Positions 6,552-12,427 of a DNA stretch of 12,427 nt are shown one piece after another. Position 1 is the stretch's first letter; every line of letters starts with the position of its first letter. Source of the stretch: Porphyromonadaceae bacterium UBA7180 (GTDB lineage: Bacteria; Bacteroidota; Bacteroidia; Bacteroidales; Muribaculaceae); assembly GCA_002491165.1 (NCBI GenBank), contig DKVK01000109.1:1-12427 (forward strand), written 5' to 3'. The notes under the pieces were generated by a model. It was given only the letters and a program-made list of their open reading frames with translations, was not told where the DNA came from and ran no database searches. The position numbers and the translations under genes are program-made.

Positions 6552-7715
6552 ATGCGACCAATAAGCTCCTCGATAAAATATGCGGCACTGTCGCTGGCAA
6601 TGGTCTGCCTTTCGGTGCTCTCCTCCTGCGGAGCAAGGGGAAATACCGGGGCTTCGGACTCGGCCGCCGCGCAGGCCGAAGCCGCCAAGGCCGACACCCT
6701 GAACCTGCTCTTCGCCGGTGACGCAATGCAGCACGGCCCGCAGCTGAAAGCCGCCCTCCGCGCCGGCGGCGGCAAAGATTACAATTACGACGACTGCTTC
6801 ACCCTCATTGCCCCGGAGGTGAAAGCCGCCGACTATGCCGTGGCGAACCTCGAAGTGCCCCTCGGCGGCGGCCCGGAATACCGCGGCTATCCCTGCTTCT
6901 CGGCCCCGGACTCCTACGCCATAGCGCTGCGCGAGGCCGGATTCGACATGATGCTCACAGCCAACAACCACTGCATGGACTCCGGCGCGAAGGCCGCGAA
7001 ACGCACCTGCTCGGCACTCGACCGGCTGGGACTCGACCACATAGGCACTTACGCCGACTCCACGGAAAGCGCGCGCCGCATACCCTTCATCAAGGACATC
7101 AAAGGGGTGAAGGTCGGGTTCCTCAACTACACCTACGGCACCAACGGCATCCCGGTGACCGGCGGCGTCGACGTGGCCCTAATAGACCGCGACCGCATAG
7201 CCCGCGAGATGAAGAAAACCCGCGAGGCCGGCGCGGAACTGCTCGTCGTGACCCTGCACTGGGGCGTGGAATACAACCAGATAGAGAACCGTACGCAGCG
7301 CGAGCTGGCGCAGTTTATTGTCGACAACGGCGCGGACCTCATCATCGGCGCCCATCCCCACGTGGTGCAACCCATGAAGGTGGTGCACAACGCACGCGAG
7401 AACAAGGACGTGCTCATAGTCTACTCGCTGGGCAACTTCCTTTCCAACATGAACGACACCAACTGCCGCGGCGGTGCCCTGGTGCGCACGCGCATGGTGC
7501 GCGGCCAAGACGGCAAGATGCGATTCGACCACGCAGACTACGACACCTTCTTCACCGCCAAGCCGGAAGGCGCGAACAAGAACTTCCGCGTGGTGCCCGC
7601 ATGGATGCCCGAATATATCCCCGCCGGCCAAAAGTCCGCTTACAAACGGTTCGAACAGTCGGCACAGAAAATTTTTGACGAAAACAACGTTAACGTCTCA
7701 AGACGACACAAATGA
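6552..7715 (+). CDS. CapA family lipoprotein (PGA_cap-type metallophosphoesterase fold)
   Basis: A 387-residue predicted lipoprotein with a signal peptide ending in lipobox SVLSSC, lipidated Cys26. A low-complexity Ala/Glu linker (about 31-48) leads into a CapA/PGA_cap domain with its usual conserved blocks: GDAMQHG (56-62), NLEVPL (99-104), ANNHCMDSG (137-145), LHWGVEY (235-241), GAHPHVVQP (266-274) and YSLGNF (291-296). Relatives are linked to poly-gamma-glutamate or capsule synthesis and resemble calcineurin-type phosphoesterases, with the Asp, Asn and His residues as likely metal ligands. No pgsB/pgsC-type partners are in the window, so a poly-glutamate role is not supported here. The start at 6552 was chosen because it gives a proper signal peptide; the open frame extends upstream into folD without one. 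Its TGA overlaps the next ATG (ATGA), suggesting translational coupling. Confidence 0.9.
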   Translation: MRPISSSIKYAALSLAMVCLSVLSSCGARGNTGASDSAAAQAEAAKADTLNLLFAGDAMQHGPQLKAALRAGGGKDYNYDDCFTLIAPEVKAADYAVANLEVPLGGGPEYRGYPCFSAPDSYAIALREAGFDMMLTANNHCMDSGAKAAKRTCSALDRLGLDHIGTYADSTESARRIPFIKDIKGVKVGFLNYTYGTNGIPVTGGVDVALIDRDRIAREMKKTREAGAELLVVTLHWGVEYNQIENRTQRELAQFIVDNGADLIIGAHPHVVQPMKVVHNARENKDVLIVYSLGNFLSNMNDTNCRGGALVRTRMVRGQDGKMRFDHADYDTFFTAKPEGANKNFRVVPAWMPEYIPAGQKSAYKRFEQSAQKIFDENNVNVSRRHK

Positions 7716-9325
7716 TCCAGACCCACAATTTAGGAATCCAATTCGGTAAAAGAACACTCTTCCAGGACGTAAACCTGACCTTCAACAAAGGGAACTGCTA
7801 CGGCATCATCGGTGCCAACGGCGCCGGCAAGTCCACGCTGATGCGCATGCTCTCCGGCCAGCTCTCCCCCACCCACGGCCTCGTGACCTTCGGCCCCGGC
7901 GAACGGCTCTCCGTGCTTTCGCAGGACCACTTCGAGTTTGACGAATGCACCGTCATAGAGACCGTGCTCCGCGGCCACACCGTGCTATGGGACATCATGC
8001 AGGAGAAAGACGCTATCTACGCCAAGCCCGATTTCTCCGACGCCGACGGCATACGCGCCGCCGAACTCGAGGAGAAATTCGCCGAGCTCGAAGGATGGAA
8101 CGCCGAAAGCGACGCCGCCGCCCTCCTCTCCGGCCTCGGAATCAAGGAAGACCGCCACTATATGCTCATGAAAGACATGAGCGCAAACGAGAAGGTGCGC
8201 GTGCTCCTGGCAAAGGCCCTCTTCGGCAACCCCGACAACCTGCTGCTCGACGAGCCCACCAACGACCTTGACCTCGAAACCGTGGCATGGCTCGAAAACT
8301 ACCTGGCCAACTTCGAGAACACCGTGCTCGTGGTGAGCCACGACCGCCACTTCCTCGACGCCGTCTCCACGCATACACTCGACATCGACTACAACAAGAT
8401 AACCCTCTTCGCCGGCAACTACAGCTTCTGGTACCAGTCGTCGCAGCTCGCCCTGCGCCAGCAGCAGGCCGCCAACAAGAAGGCCGAGGAGAAGCGTAAG
8501 GAACTCCTCGAGTTCATTCGCCGTTTCTCCGCCAACGTGGCCAAGTCGAAACAGACTACCTCGCGCAAGAAGATGCTCGAAAAGCTCAACGTCGAGGAGA
8601 TACAGCCCTCCACCCGCCGCTACCCCGGCATCATCTTCACCCCGGCACGCGAGGTGGGCAACAAGATTCTCGAAGTCAAGGGACTCACCGCCTCCGTCGA
8701 CGGCGAAGTGCTCTTCAAGGATGTGAATTTCCAGATCGAGAAGGGTGACAAAGTGGCGTTCCTGAGCCGCGACCCGCGCGCCATGACAGCCCTCTTCGAG
8801 ATCATCAACGGCAACCGCAAACCCGACGCCGGCGACTACGAATGGGGCCAGACCATCACCAAGTCGTACCTGCCGCTCGACAACGGCTCATTCTTCGAGA
8901 CCGACCTCAACCTCGTGGACTGGCTCTGCCAATGGTCCGACGACTCGTCGGAAATCTATCTGAAAGGGTTCCTCGGCAAGATGCTTTTCTCCGGCGAGGA
9001 TGTGCTCAAAAAGGCATCGGTGCTCTCCGGCGGCGAGAAGATTCGCTGCATGATAGCACGCATGATGCTCACCGACGCCAACACGCTGGTGCTCGACTCA
9101 CCGACGAACCACCTCGACCTCGAATCAATCCAGGCGTTCAACAACACGCTGCAGAATTTCAAGGGAATCGTGCTCATGTCGAGCCACGACCACGAGTTCA
9201 TACAGACCGTCTGCAACCGCATCATCGAGCTGACGCCCAACGGCATCATCGACAAGATGATGGACTACGACGACTACATAACCGATGAAAAGGTTGCCGC
9301 CGCACGCGAACGCTTATACAATTAA
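7712..9325 (+). CDS. ABC-F family ATPase, YbiT-like subgroup, with one degenerate ATP site
   Basis: A 537-residue soluble twin-ABC protein without membrane segments. ABC-F proteins bind ribosomes near the E site and affect translation; some give antibiotic resistance. ABC1: Walker A GANGAGKST (34-42), signature replaced by MSANE (156-160), Walker B with catalytic Glu in LLLDEPTND (177-185), SHDRH (209-213). A charged interdomain linker (P-site tRNA-interaction type) spans about 248-305 and includes RRFSANVAKSKQTTSR. ABC2: Walker A is degenerate (AFLSRDPRAMTALF, 349-362, no GKS/T), the signature LSGGE (438-442) is intact, Walker B reads LVLDSPTNHLD (459-469) with Ser463 instead of Glu, and then SHDHE (491-495). 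By head-to-tail geometry one site is canonical and the other is dead. The linker and C-terminal pattern resemble E. coli YbiT more than Uup or EttA. I see no feature that marks it as a resistance factor. Confidence 0.93.
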   Translation: MIQTHNLGIQFGKRTLFQDVNLTFNKGNCYGIIGANGAGKSTLMRMLSGQLSPTHGLVTFGPGERLSVLSQDHFEFDECTVIETVLRGHTVLWDIMQEKDAIYAKPDFSDADGIRAAELEEKFAELEGWNAESDAAALLSGLGIKEDRHYMLMKDMSANEKVRVLLAKALFGNPDNLLLDEPTNDLDLETVAWLENYLANFENTVLVVSHDRHFLDAVSTHTLDIDYNKITLFAGNYSFWYQSSQLALRQQQAANKKAEEKRKELLEFIRRFSANVAKSKQTTSRKKMLEKLNVEEIQPSTRRYPGIIFTPAREVGNKILEVKGLTASVDGEVLFKDVNFQIEKGDKVAFLSRDPRAMTALFEIINGNRKPDAGDYEWGQTITKSYLPLDNGSFFETDLNLVDWLCQWSDDSSEIYLKGFLGKMLFSGEDVLKKASVLSGGEKIRCMIARMMLTDANTLVLDSPTNHLDLESIQAFNNTLQNFKGIVLMSSHDHEFIQTVCNRIIELTPNGIIDKMMDYDDYITDEKVAAARERLYN

Positions 9326-9338
9326 TTCAGATATAAAC

Positions 9339-9632
9339 ATGGTAAAACATATCGTCACTTTCAAATTACAGGGCACAGCCGACGAACGCCTTGAGGTAGC
9401 AAAGCGCTTCAAAACCGCTCTCGAAGCCCTGCCGCAGCAGATTGATGTTCTGCAGTCAATCGAAGTAGGCATCAACGAAAATCCTGCCGAGCAGTGGGAT
9501 GTTGTTCTCACAGCTATCGTACCCACCATGGCTGATGTAGAAACATATGCCAAACATCCGGCCCACGTGGCTGCCGCCGGTCTGCTGGCCGGTCACAAGG
9601 CCGACCGTGCCTGCGTGGACTACGTTTGCTGA
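9339..9632 (+). CDS. Dabb (stress-responsive alpha/beta barrel) domain protein
   Basis: A 97-residue small cytosolic protein filling one Dabb domain (PF07876 type). It starts with MVKHIVTFKL, the typical first strand with a conserved His, and continues through VGINENP and a YAKHPAHVAAAGLL helix to the end motif RACVDYV. Dabb proteins form dimeric ferredoxin-like barrels; some are stress-induced, some are cyclases or decarboxylases, and the bacterial stand-alone form usually has no known substrate. The start at 9339 was chosen over an in-frame upstream ATG at 9285 because the latter overlaps the ABC-F gene and adds a tail unlike the family. The gap to the ABC-F gene is 13 bp, so it is probably the last gene of the folD operon. 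Codon use is clearly less G+C-rich than in the three genes before it. Confidence 0.88.
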   Translation: MVKHIVTFKLQGTADERLEVAKRFKTALEALPQQIDVLQSIEVGINENPAEQWDVVLTAIVPTMADVETYAKHPAHVAAAGLLAGHKADRACVDYVC

Positions 9633-9662
9633 TTTTGCCACCCGGTTGCAGCGGAGTTTCAG

Positions 9663-9670
9663 TAACTTTG
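9663..9670 (+). promoter_or_regulatory. -7 promoter element before the metal-efflux permease gene
   Basis: TAACTTTG matches the Bacteroidetes -7 consensus TAnnTTTG and is identical to the box before folD. It lies 18 bp upstream of the permease ATG, giving a short leader. No good TTTG lies at the expected 19-21 bp spacing; the nearest candidates are TTTG at 9634-9637 (too far) and TTG at 9646-9648 (too near), so strength is uncertain. No obvious metal-sensor operator palindrome is seen around it. Confidence 0.6.
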
Positions 9671-9688
9671 CATAAAAATTTATGATTT

Positions 9689-10915
9689 ATGGAATTACTT
9701 AACTCTCTGCTTATGATGCTCAACGAGATGTCGCCGTACATCTTGTTGGGCTTCTTTATAGCCGGACTCATGCATGCCTTTGTACCGCAGGGCAGCATGG
9801 CTCGCCACCTGTCCGGCACAGGGTGGCGTCCGGTAGTAAAAGCCGCAATGATAGGAGTGCCGCTGCCTCTGTGTTCGTGCGGAGTACTGCCCACGGCCAT
9901 AGCTATGCGCCGTGCCGGTGCCTCGCGGGCTTCGTCGACATCGTTTCTCATTGCCACTCCACAGACCGGAGTGGACAGCATCGCAGCCACCTGGTCGCTG
10001 CTTGGTCCGGCGTTTGCGCTTATCCGTCCTGTGGCTGCTCTGGTCACTGCCGTTTTCGGCGGTGTTGCAGTAGGCAAATCGGAACATTCTGTGACCGCAG
10101 CGTGTGACTGCGCTCCTGAAGCCGATGTCACTGTTGCCCGTCAAGGCTTCATACATAAGCTGGCCGATGCCCTGCGCTACGGTTTTGTAGACCTTGTGTC
10201 GAGTATAGGCGGATGGCTTGTGGCCGGACTGATTATAGCCGCCCTGATTACAGTGTACGTGCCTTCCGACTTTTTCTCGGCCCTTGGCAGTACGCCCATA
10301 TTCTCAATGATTGCCGTGCTGGTAATCGCCATACCCATGTATGTATGCGCCACCGGCTCGATACCAATAGCCATGTCGCTGATGCTGAAAGGTCTGTCGC
10401 CAGGTACAGCTCTGGTACTGCTTATGGCGGGTCCGGCAGCCAATTTCGCGTCGTTCACACTGATTTCGCGCGAAATGGGCCGTAAACCGGCGCTGATATA
10501 CCTGTCGTCGATAATCATTGGCGCCGTAGCCTTCGGTCTGGCCATCGACTATCTGCTGCCCGCGCAGTGGTTCGACCTCGGACATATACACGGACTCTGT
10601 GGACACGCTCACGGTTTCAGCGTCTTCGCCACTGTATGCTCCGGCATACTTGTGCTGCTTCTGGCGTATGCGCTGCTTCGTCCGCACAAACATCACAATC
10701 ACATAAATACAACCGAAATGACAAAAGAATATCAGATTAAAGGCATGAACTGCCCGCATTGCCAGGCAACTGTAGCCAAGGCCATAGCCGCTGTAAAGGG
10801 CGTAACAGATGTAGATGTAAATCTCGGCTCAGCCCAAGCCACCGTCAGTGGCGACCACGATTCAGCCGAGGTGATTGCAGCTGTACATGCCGCAGGTTTC
10901 GAAGCCTTACAATAA
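9689..10915 (+). CDS. SO_0444-family Cu/Zn efflux permease fused to a C-terminal HMA domain
   Basis: A 408-residue protein. Residues 1 to about 332 form a polytopic permease of the ArsP-like / SO_0444 Cu-Zn efflux family. It shows MSPYILLGFFIAGLMHAFVPQ-type first segments, the PLPLCSCGVLPTA block with Cys62 and Cys64, TPQTGVDSIAATW, and in the second half YVCATGSIPIA (Cys220) with GPAANFASF, an internal repeat of the first half. A CDC motif (Cys139, Cys141) lies in the central loop and His-rich stretches (GHIHGLCGHAHG at 298-309, HKHHNH at 333-338) lie near the end; all could bind metal. Residues 344-408 are a complete HMA domain with GMNCPHC (Cys355, Cys358) that should bind Cu(I) or Zn(II) in the cytosol. 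Likely job: export of excess copper or zinc across the inner membrane. No ArsR- or CopY-type regulator is adjacent. An internal ATG at 10718 could yield the HMA domain alone. Confidence 0.9.
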   Translation: MELLNSLLMMLNEMSPYILLGFFIAGLMHAFVPQGSMARHLSGTGWRPVVKAAMIGVPLPLCSCGVLPTAIAMRRAGASRASSTSFLIATPQTGVDSIAATWSLLGPAFALIRPVAALVTAVFGGVAVGKSEHSVTAACDCAPEADVTVARQGFIHKLADALRYGFVDLVSSIGGWLVAGLIIAALITVYVPSDFFSALGSTPIFSMIAVLVIAIPMYVCATGSIPIAMSLMLKGLSPGTALVLLMAGPAANFASFTLISREMGRKPALIYLSSIIIGAVAFGLAIDYLLPAQWFDLGHIHGLCGHAHGFSVFATVCSGILVLLLAYALLRPHKHHNHINTTEMTKEYQIKGMNCPHCQATVAKAIAAVKGVTDVDVNLGSAQATVSGDHDSAEVIAAVHAAGFEALQ

Positions 10916-10947
10916 GGCCCCGTTCCCCAATATTTTAAAAGGGGTCC
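10916..10947. terminator. Possible bidirectional terminator between convergent genes
   Basis: GGCCCC (10916-10921) can pair with GGGGTCC (10941-10947), with one bulged base, around an AT-rich loop that contains TTTTAAAA. It begins directly after the permease stop and lies 7 bp before the end of the opposing gene, where a shared terminator would be expected. There is no clear T-tract outside the stem, so support is weak. Confidence 0.3.
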
Positions 10948-10953
10948 AAGCTT

Positions 10954-12264
10954 CTAATCGGCGCGGGTAGCTGAACGCTGATTCTTTTTTACCCGCTCTT
11001 TTCTGAACTCCTTCCAGTTATTATTCCACTTTTGCCGGCCACGGATATGGTCAATGCCGAAAAGACCTTTCAGGCGTTGCAGAATCTGTTGGCCGGCATT
11101 GAGTTTCACAAGGTTCCGGCAACCGGCCAGACGTTCGTCGGGAATCTGTCCAAGCCGGATTTTGCCATGGTCTACCGCATTGACCCGCTCCACCAGAAGC
11201 CGTATGGGTTCCTGCAGTTCCGGAGCCTCGGCAGGTTCATATATGGCTATGTCGTCCGAAGCCAGTTTTTTGCTGTCCCATTGCTTTGCTTCCTTCACAG
11301 TAATGAATTCCTTGTCGACCACATAAACCTCGGCGTAGGTGCTGACAAAAAACGGCTCGTCGACACGGTTGAACATAAACATGCCTCGCCCGCGCCCGTT
11401 CGACTCGATATTGAACGAGTAGGCACAAAGATCAATGGGAGCTATTACACCACTGATTACATTGTCGAAGTGGAAACGAATCTTGAACTGCTCGAAGTCG
11501 ATACCGTCGCGAAAAAACAGTGACAAATTCGGCACCCACCTGCGACTGGTGGCATCGTTTATCACATTTACGTCGAGAGTAATTCGATTGTCGTTTTTCT
11601 TCCACACTTCTTTGGCGCCGTATCGGCCTCGGACCGAATCCGTCCCCTCTGCAAGCGATGTAAGAGCGGCAGGGACCAGCGCTGTTGGAGGAATACCTAC
11701 CCAGTCGGCCCACGAAAAATGTTGGTTACAGCAGTCACTCACACTATCGAGCCCCAGCGAATTTGTAAAGCGGTAATACGATTTCGATGTAAGGATACGC
11801 GGATTGTCCCAGCCATTGAAGCGGACTTTATTGTCGGACGGCAGCATATAGTCGACCATCTTTTCACGAAACATGAAAATTGTGTCGGAATACGTCGAGA
11901 GCGTTGAGTACTCACGTACATAAGCAAGCATGTGCAGTACTCTGTGTTCCCGCGACTCCACAACAAATTCGGGCAGTTCAAGAATCTGCTCCTTCATAAA
12001 TATGGTATCGGTGGTGGCCACAGGTATATTTCGTTCTTCATACCCCATCAGACGCACCGTTACCGGATATTCATCGCTGTATATGAACGGCAATGCGCCG
12101 TCGGATTCACAGGTACCTATATATTTGCCATGCAGGTCGAATACCACCGCATCTGACAACGGGCAGCCGGTGGCGGAGTCTGCAACTACTGCATGCCGCT
12201 CCCGTGCATAGGCGTGGGTGGCAATAAACAGAATTAATATTATCATGAAAAATGTACGCAGCAT
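10954..12264 (-). CDS. Secreted protein with N-terminal carboxypeptidase-regulatory-like domain, function unknown
   Basis: A 436-residue protein from the chosen start. Residues 1-20 form a signal peptide (MLRTFFMIILILFIATHAYA) with a likely cut after AYA and no lipobox Cys. Residues about 24-100 fit a CarboxypepD_reg-like beta-sandwich: AVVADSATGCPLSDAVVFDLHGK, then SDGALPF, VTVRLMGYEER and an ELPEFVVE end. This is the module commonly found at the N-terminus of Bacteroidetes outer-membrane and cell-surface proteins. The rest (about 105-436) is a mixed region with many aromatic residues (for example SKSYYRFTNSLG and FEQFKIRFHFDN) and a very basic tail; I do not recognise it. No TonB box or beta-barrel repeat is evident. 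An ATG four codons earlier (12276) is possible but would sit only a few bases after the predicted transcription start. It is a lone gene, convergent with the permease. Confidence 0.75.
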   Translation of the reverse strand: MLRTFFMIILILFIATHAYARERHAVVADSATGCPLSDAVVFDLHGKYIGTCESDGALPFIYSDEYPVTVRLMGYEERNIPVATTDTIFMKEQILELPEFVVESREHRVLHMLAYVREYSTLSTYSDTIFMFREKMVDYMLPSDNKVRFNGWDNPRILTSKSYYRFTNSLGLDSVSDCCNQHFSWADWVGIPPTALVPAALTSLAEGTDSVRGRYGAKEVWKKNDNRITLDVNVINDATSRRWVPNLSLFFRDGIDFEQFKIRFHFDNVISGVIAPIDLCAYSFNIESNGRGRGMFMFNRVDEPFFVSTYAEVYVVDKEFITVKEAKQWDSKKLASDDIAIYEPAEAPELQEPIRLLVERVNAVDHGKIRLGQIPDERLAGCRNLVKLNAGQQILQRLKGLFGIDHIRGRQKWNNNWKEFRKERVKKNQRSATRAD

Positions 12265-12287
12265 GGGCACGAGCATTATGTGATTCG

Positions 12288-12295
12288 CAAAAGTA
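12288..12295 (-). promoter_or_regulatory. -7 promoter element for the reverse-strand secreted protein gene
   Basis: Read on the reverse strand this is TACTTTTG, an exact fit to TAnnTTTG. It lies 23 bp upstream of the ATG chosen for the gene (12264) and only 11 bp upstream of the alternative ATG at 12276, which is the reason for preferring the shorter start. No clear TTTG is seen at the expected -33 position. Confidence 0.55.
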
Positions 12296-12427
12296 ATGCA
12301 TTTAGTTTTGCCGTTATACGCATTTAATAAACTTTAATATCACTTAGGTTAAAATTAAGGCATAATTGCGTCGTAAATATCAAATATTATTTATTATCAT
12401 ATTTTTTGCTACGCTCCGACATCGGAG
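12296..12427. other. AT-rich intergenic end of the window
   Basis: No coding region is supported here. The sequence is very AT-rich with several short T and A runs. At the window edge CTCCGA (12414-12419) and TCGGAG (12422-12427) form a 6-bp inverted repeat with a 2-base centre, just after a run of six T. It may be the start of a longer hairpin or terminator cut by the window edge. Confidence 0.5.

Noticed and set aside
9285..9338. Upstream in-frame start for the Dabb gene inside the ABC-F gene
   Set aside because: The added 18 residues are unlike the family, whose proteins begin with the MVKHIVTFKL strand found at 9339.
12414..12427. Short inverted repeat CTCCGA-CA-TCGGAG at the right edge
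   Set aside because: The 6-bp arms are too short to call, and the sequence needed to see a longer stem or T-tract lies outside the window.
1..12427. CRISPR arrays, tRNA or rRNA genes, IS elements, phage or plasmid genes, secondary-metabolite clusters
   Set aside because: Looked for on both strands; no regularly spaced repeats, cloverleaf-like tRNA, rRNA segments, transposase, integrase or biosynthetic motifs were found.

Overview
The window looks like a chromosomal segment of a gut-type Bacteroidales bacterium, most probably Muribaculaceae or a close relative; this is an inference. Pointers are two tandem fimbrillin-like lipoproteins, promoter elements of the Bacteroidetes TAnnTTTG (-7) type, A-rich start regions without Shine-Dalgarno sites, and Bacteroidetes-style protein families. 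No rRNA, tRNA, CRISPR array, transposase or integrase was recognised.

Layout. (1) 1-96: window edge with a perfect 13-bp hairpin. (2) 97-4215: two tandem fimbrillin-family surface lipoproteins, 27 bp apart, closed by a strong nested hairpin terminator. Both have a paralogous N-terminal fimbrillin module joined to different C-terminal adhesin-like modules; in the first gene base composition drops sharply at the module junction. (3) 4301-5411: a YeiH/UPF0324-family membrane transporter with its own terminator. (4) 5412-5655: an intergenic stretch dominated by a 123-nt imperfect palindrome bounded by 13-bp inverted repeats, running directly into a Bacteroidetes promoter. (5) 5656-9632: a probable operon of folD, a CapA-like lipoprotein phosphoesterase, a YbiT-type ABC-F ATPase and a small Dabb-domain protein, with 17 bp, -4 bp (ATGA overlap) and 13 bp junctions. 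(6) 9689-10915: an SO_0444-type Cu/Zn efflux permease fused to a C-terminal heavy-metal-associated (HMA) domain, preceded by a -7 element. (7) 10954-12264, reverse strand: a secreted protein with an N-terminal carboxypeptidase-regulatory-like domain, convergent with the permease, with a -7 element just upstream. (8) 12296-12427: AT-rich intergenic DNA.

How the genes fit together. The fimbrillin pair forms a surface adhesin or pilus-tip unit without a recognisable anchor or usher gene in view. The folD operon mixes one-carbon metabolism, envelope polymer metabolism and a ribosome-associated ATPase, so it reads as a housekeeping cluster rather than a pathway. The permease-HMA fusion is a self-contained metal-export gene with no adjacent regulator. 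No complete new multi-gene system is evident. The most unusual objects are the 123-nt palindromic intergenic element before folD, the mosaic first fimbrillin gene, the ABC-F protein whose defects all fall in one of its two ATP sites, and a possible internal start that would release a free metallochaperone from the permease gene.
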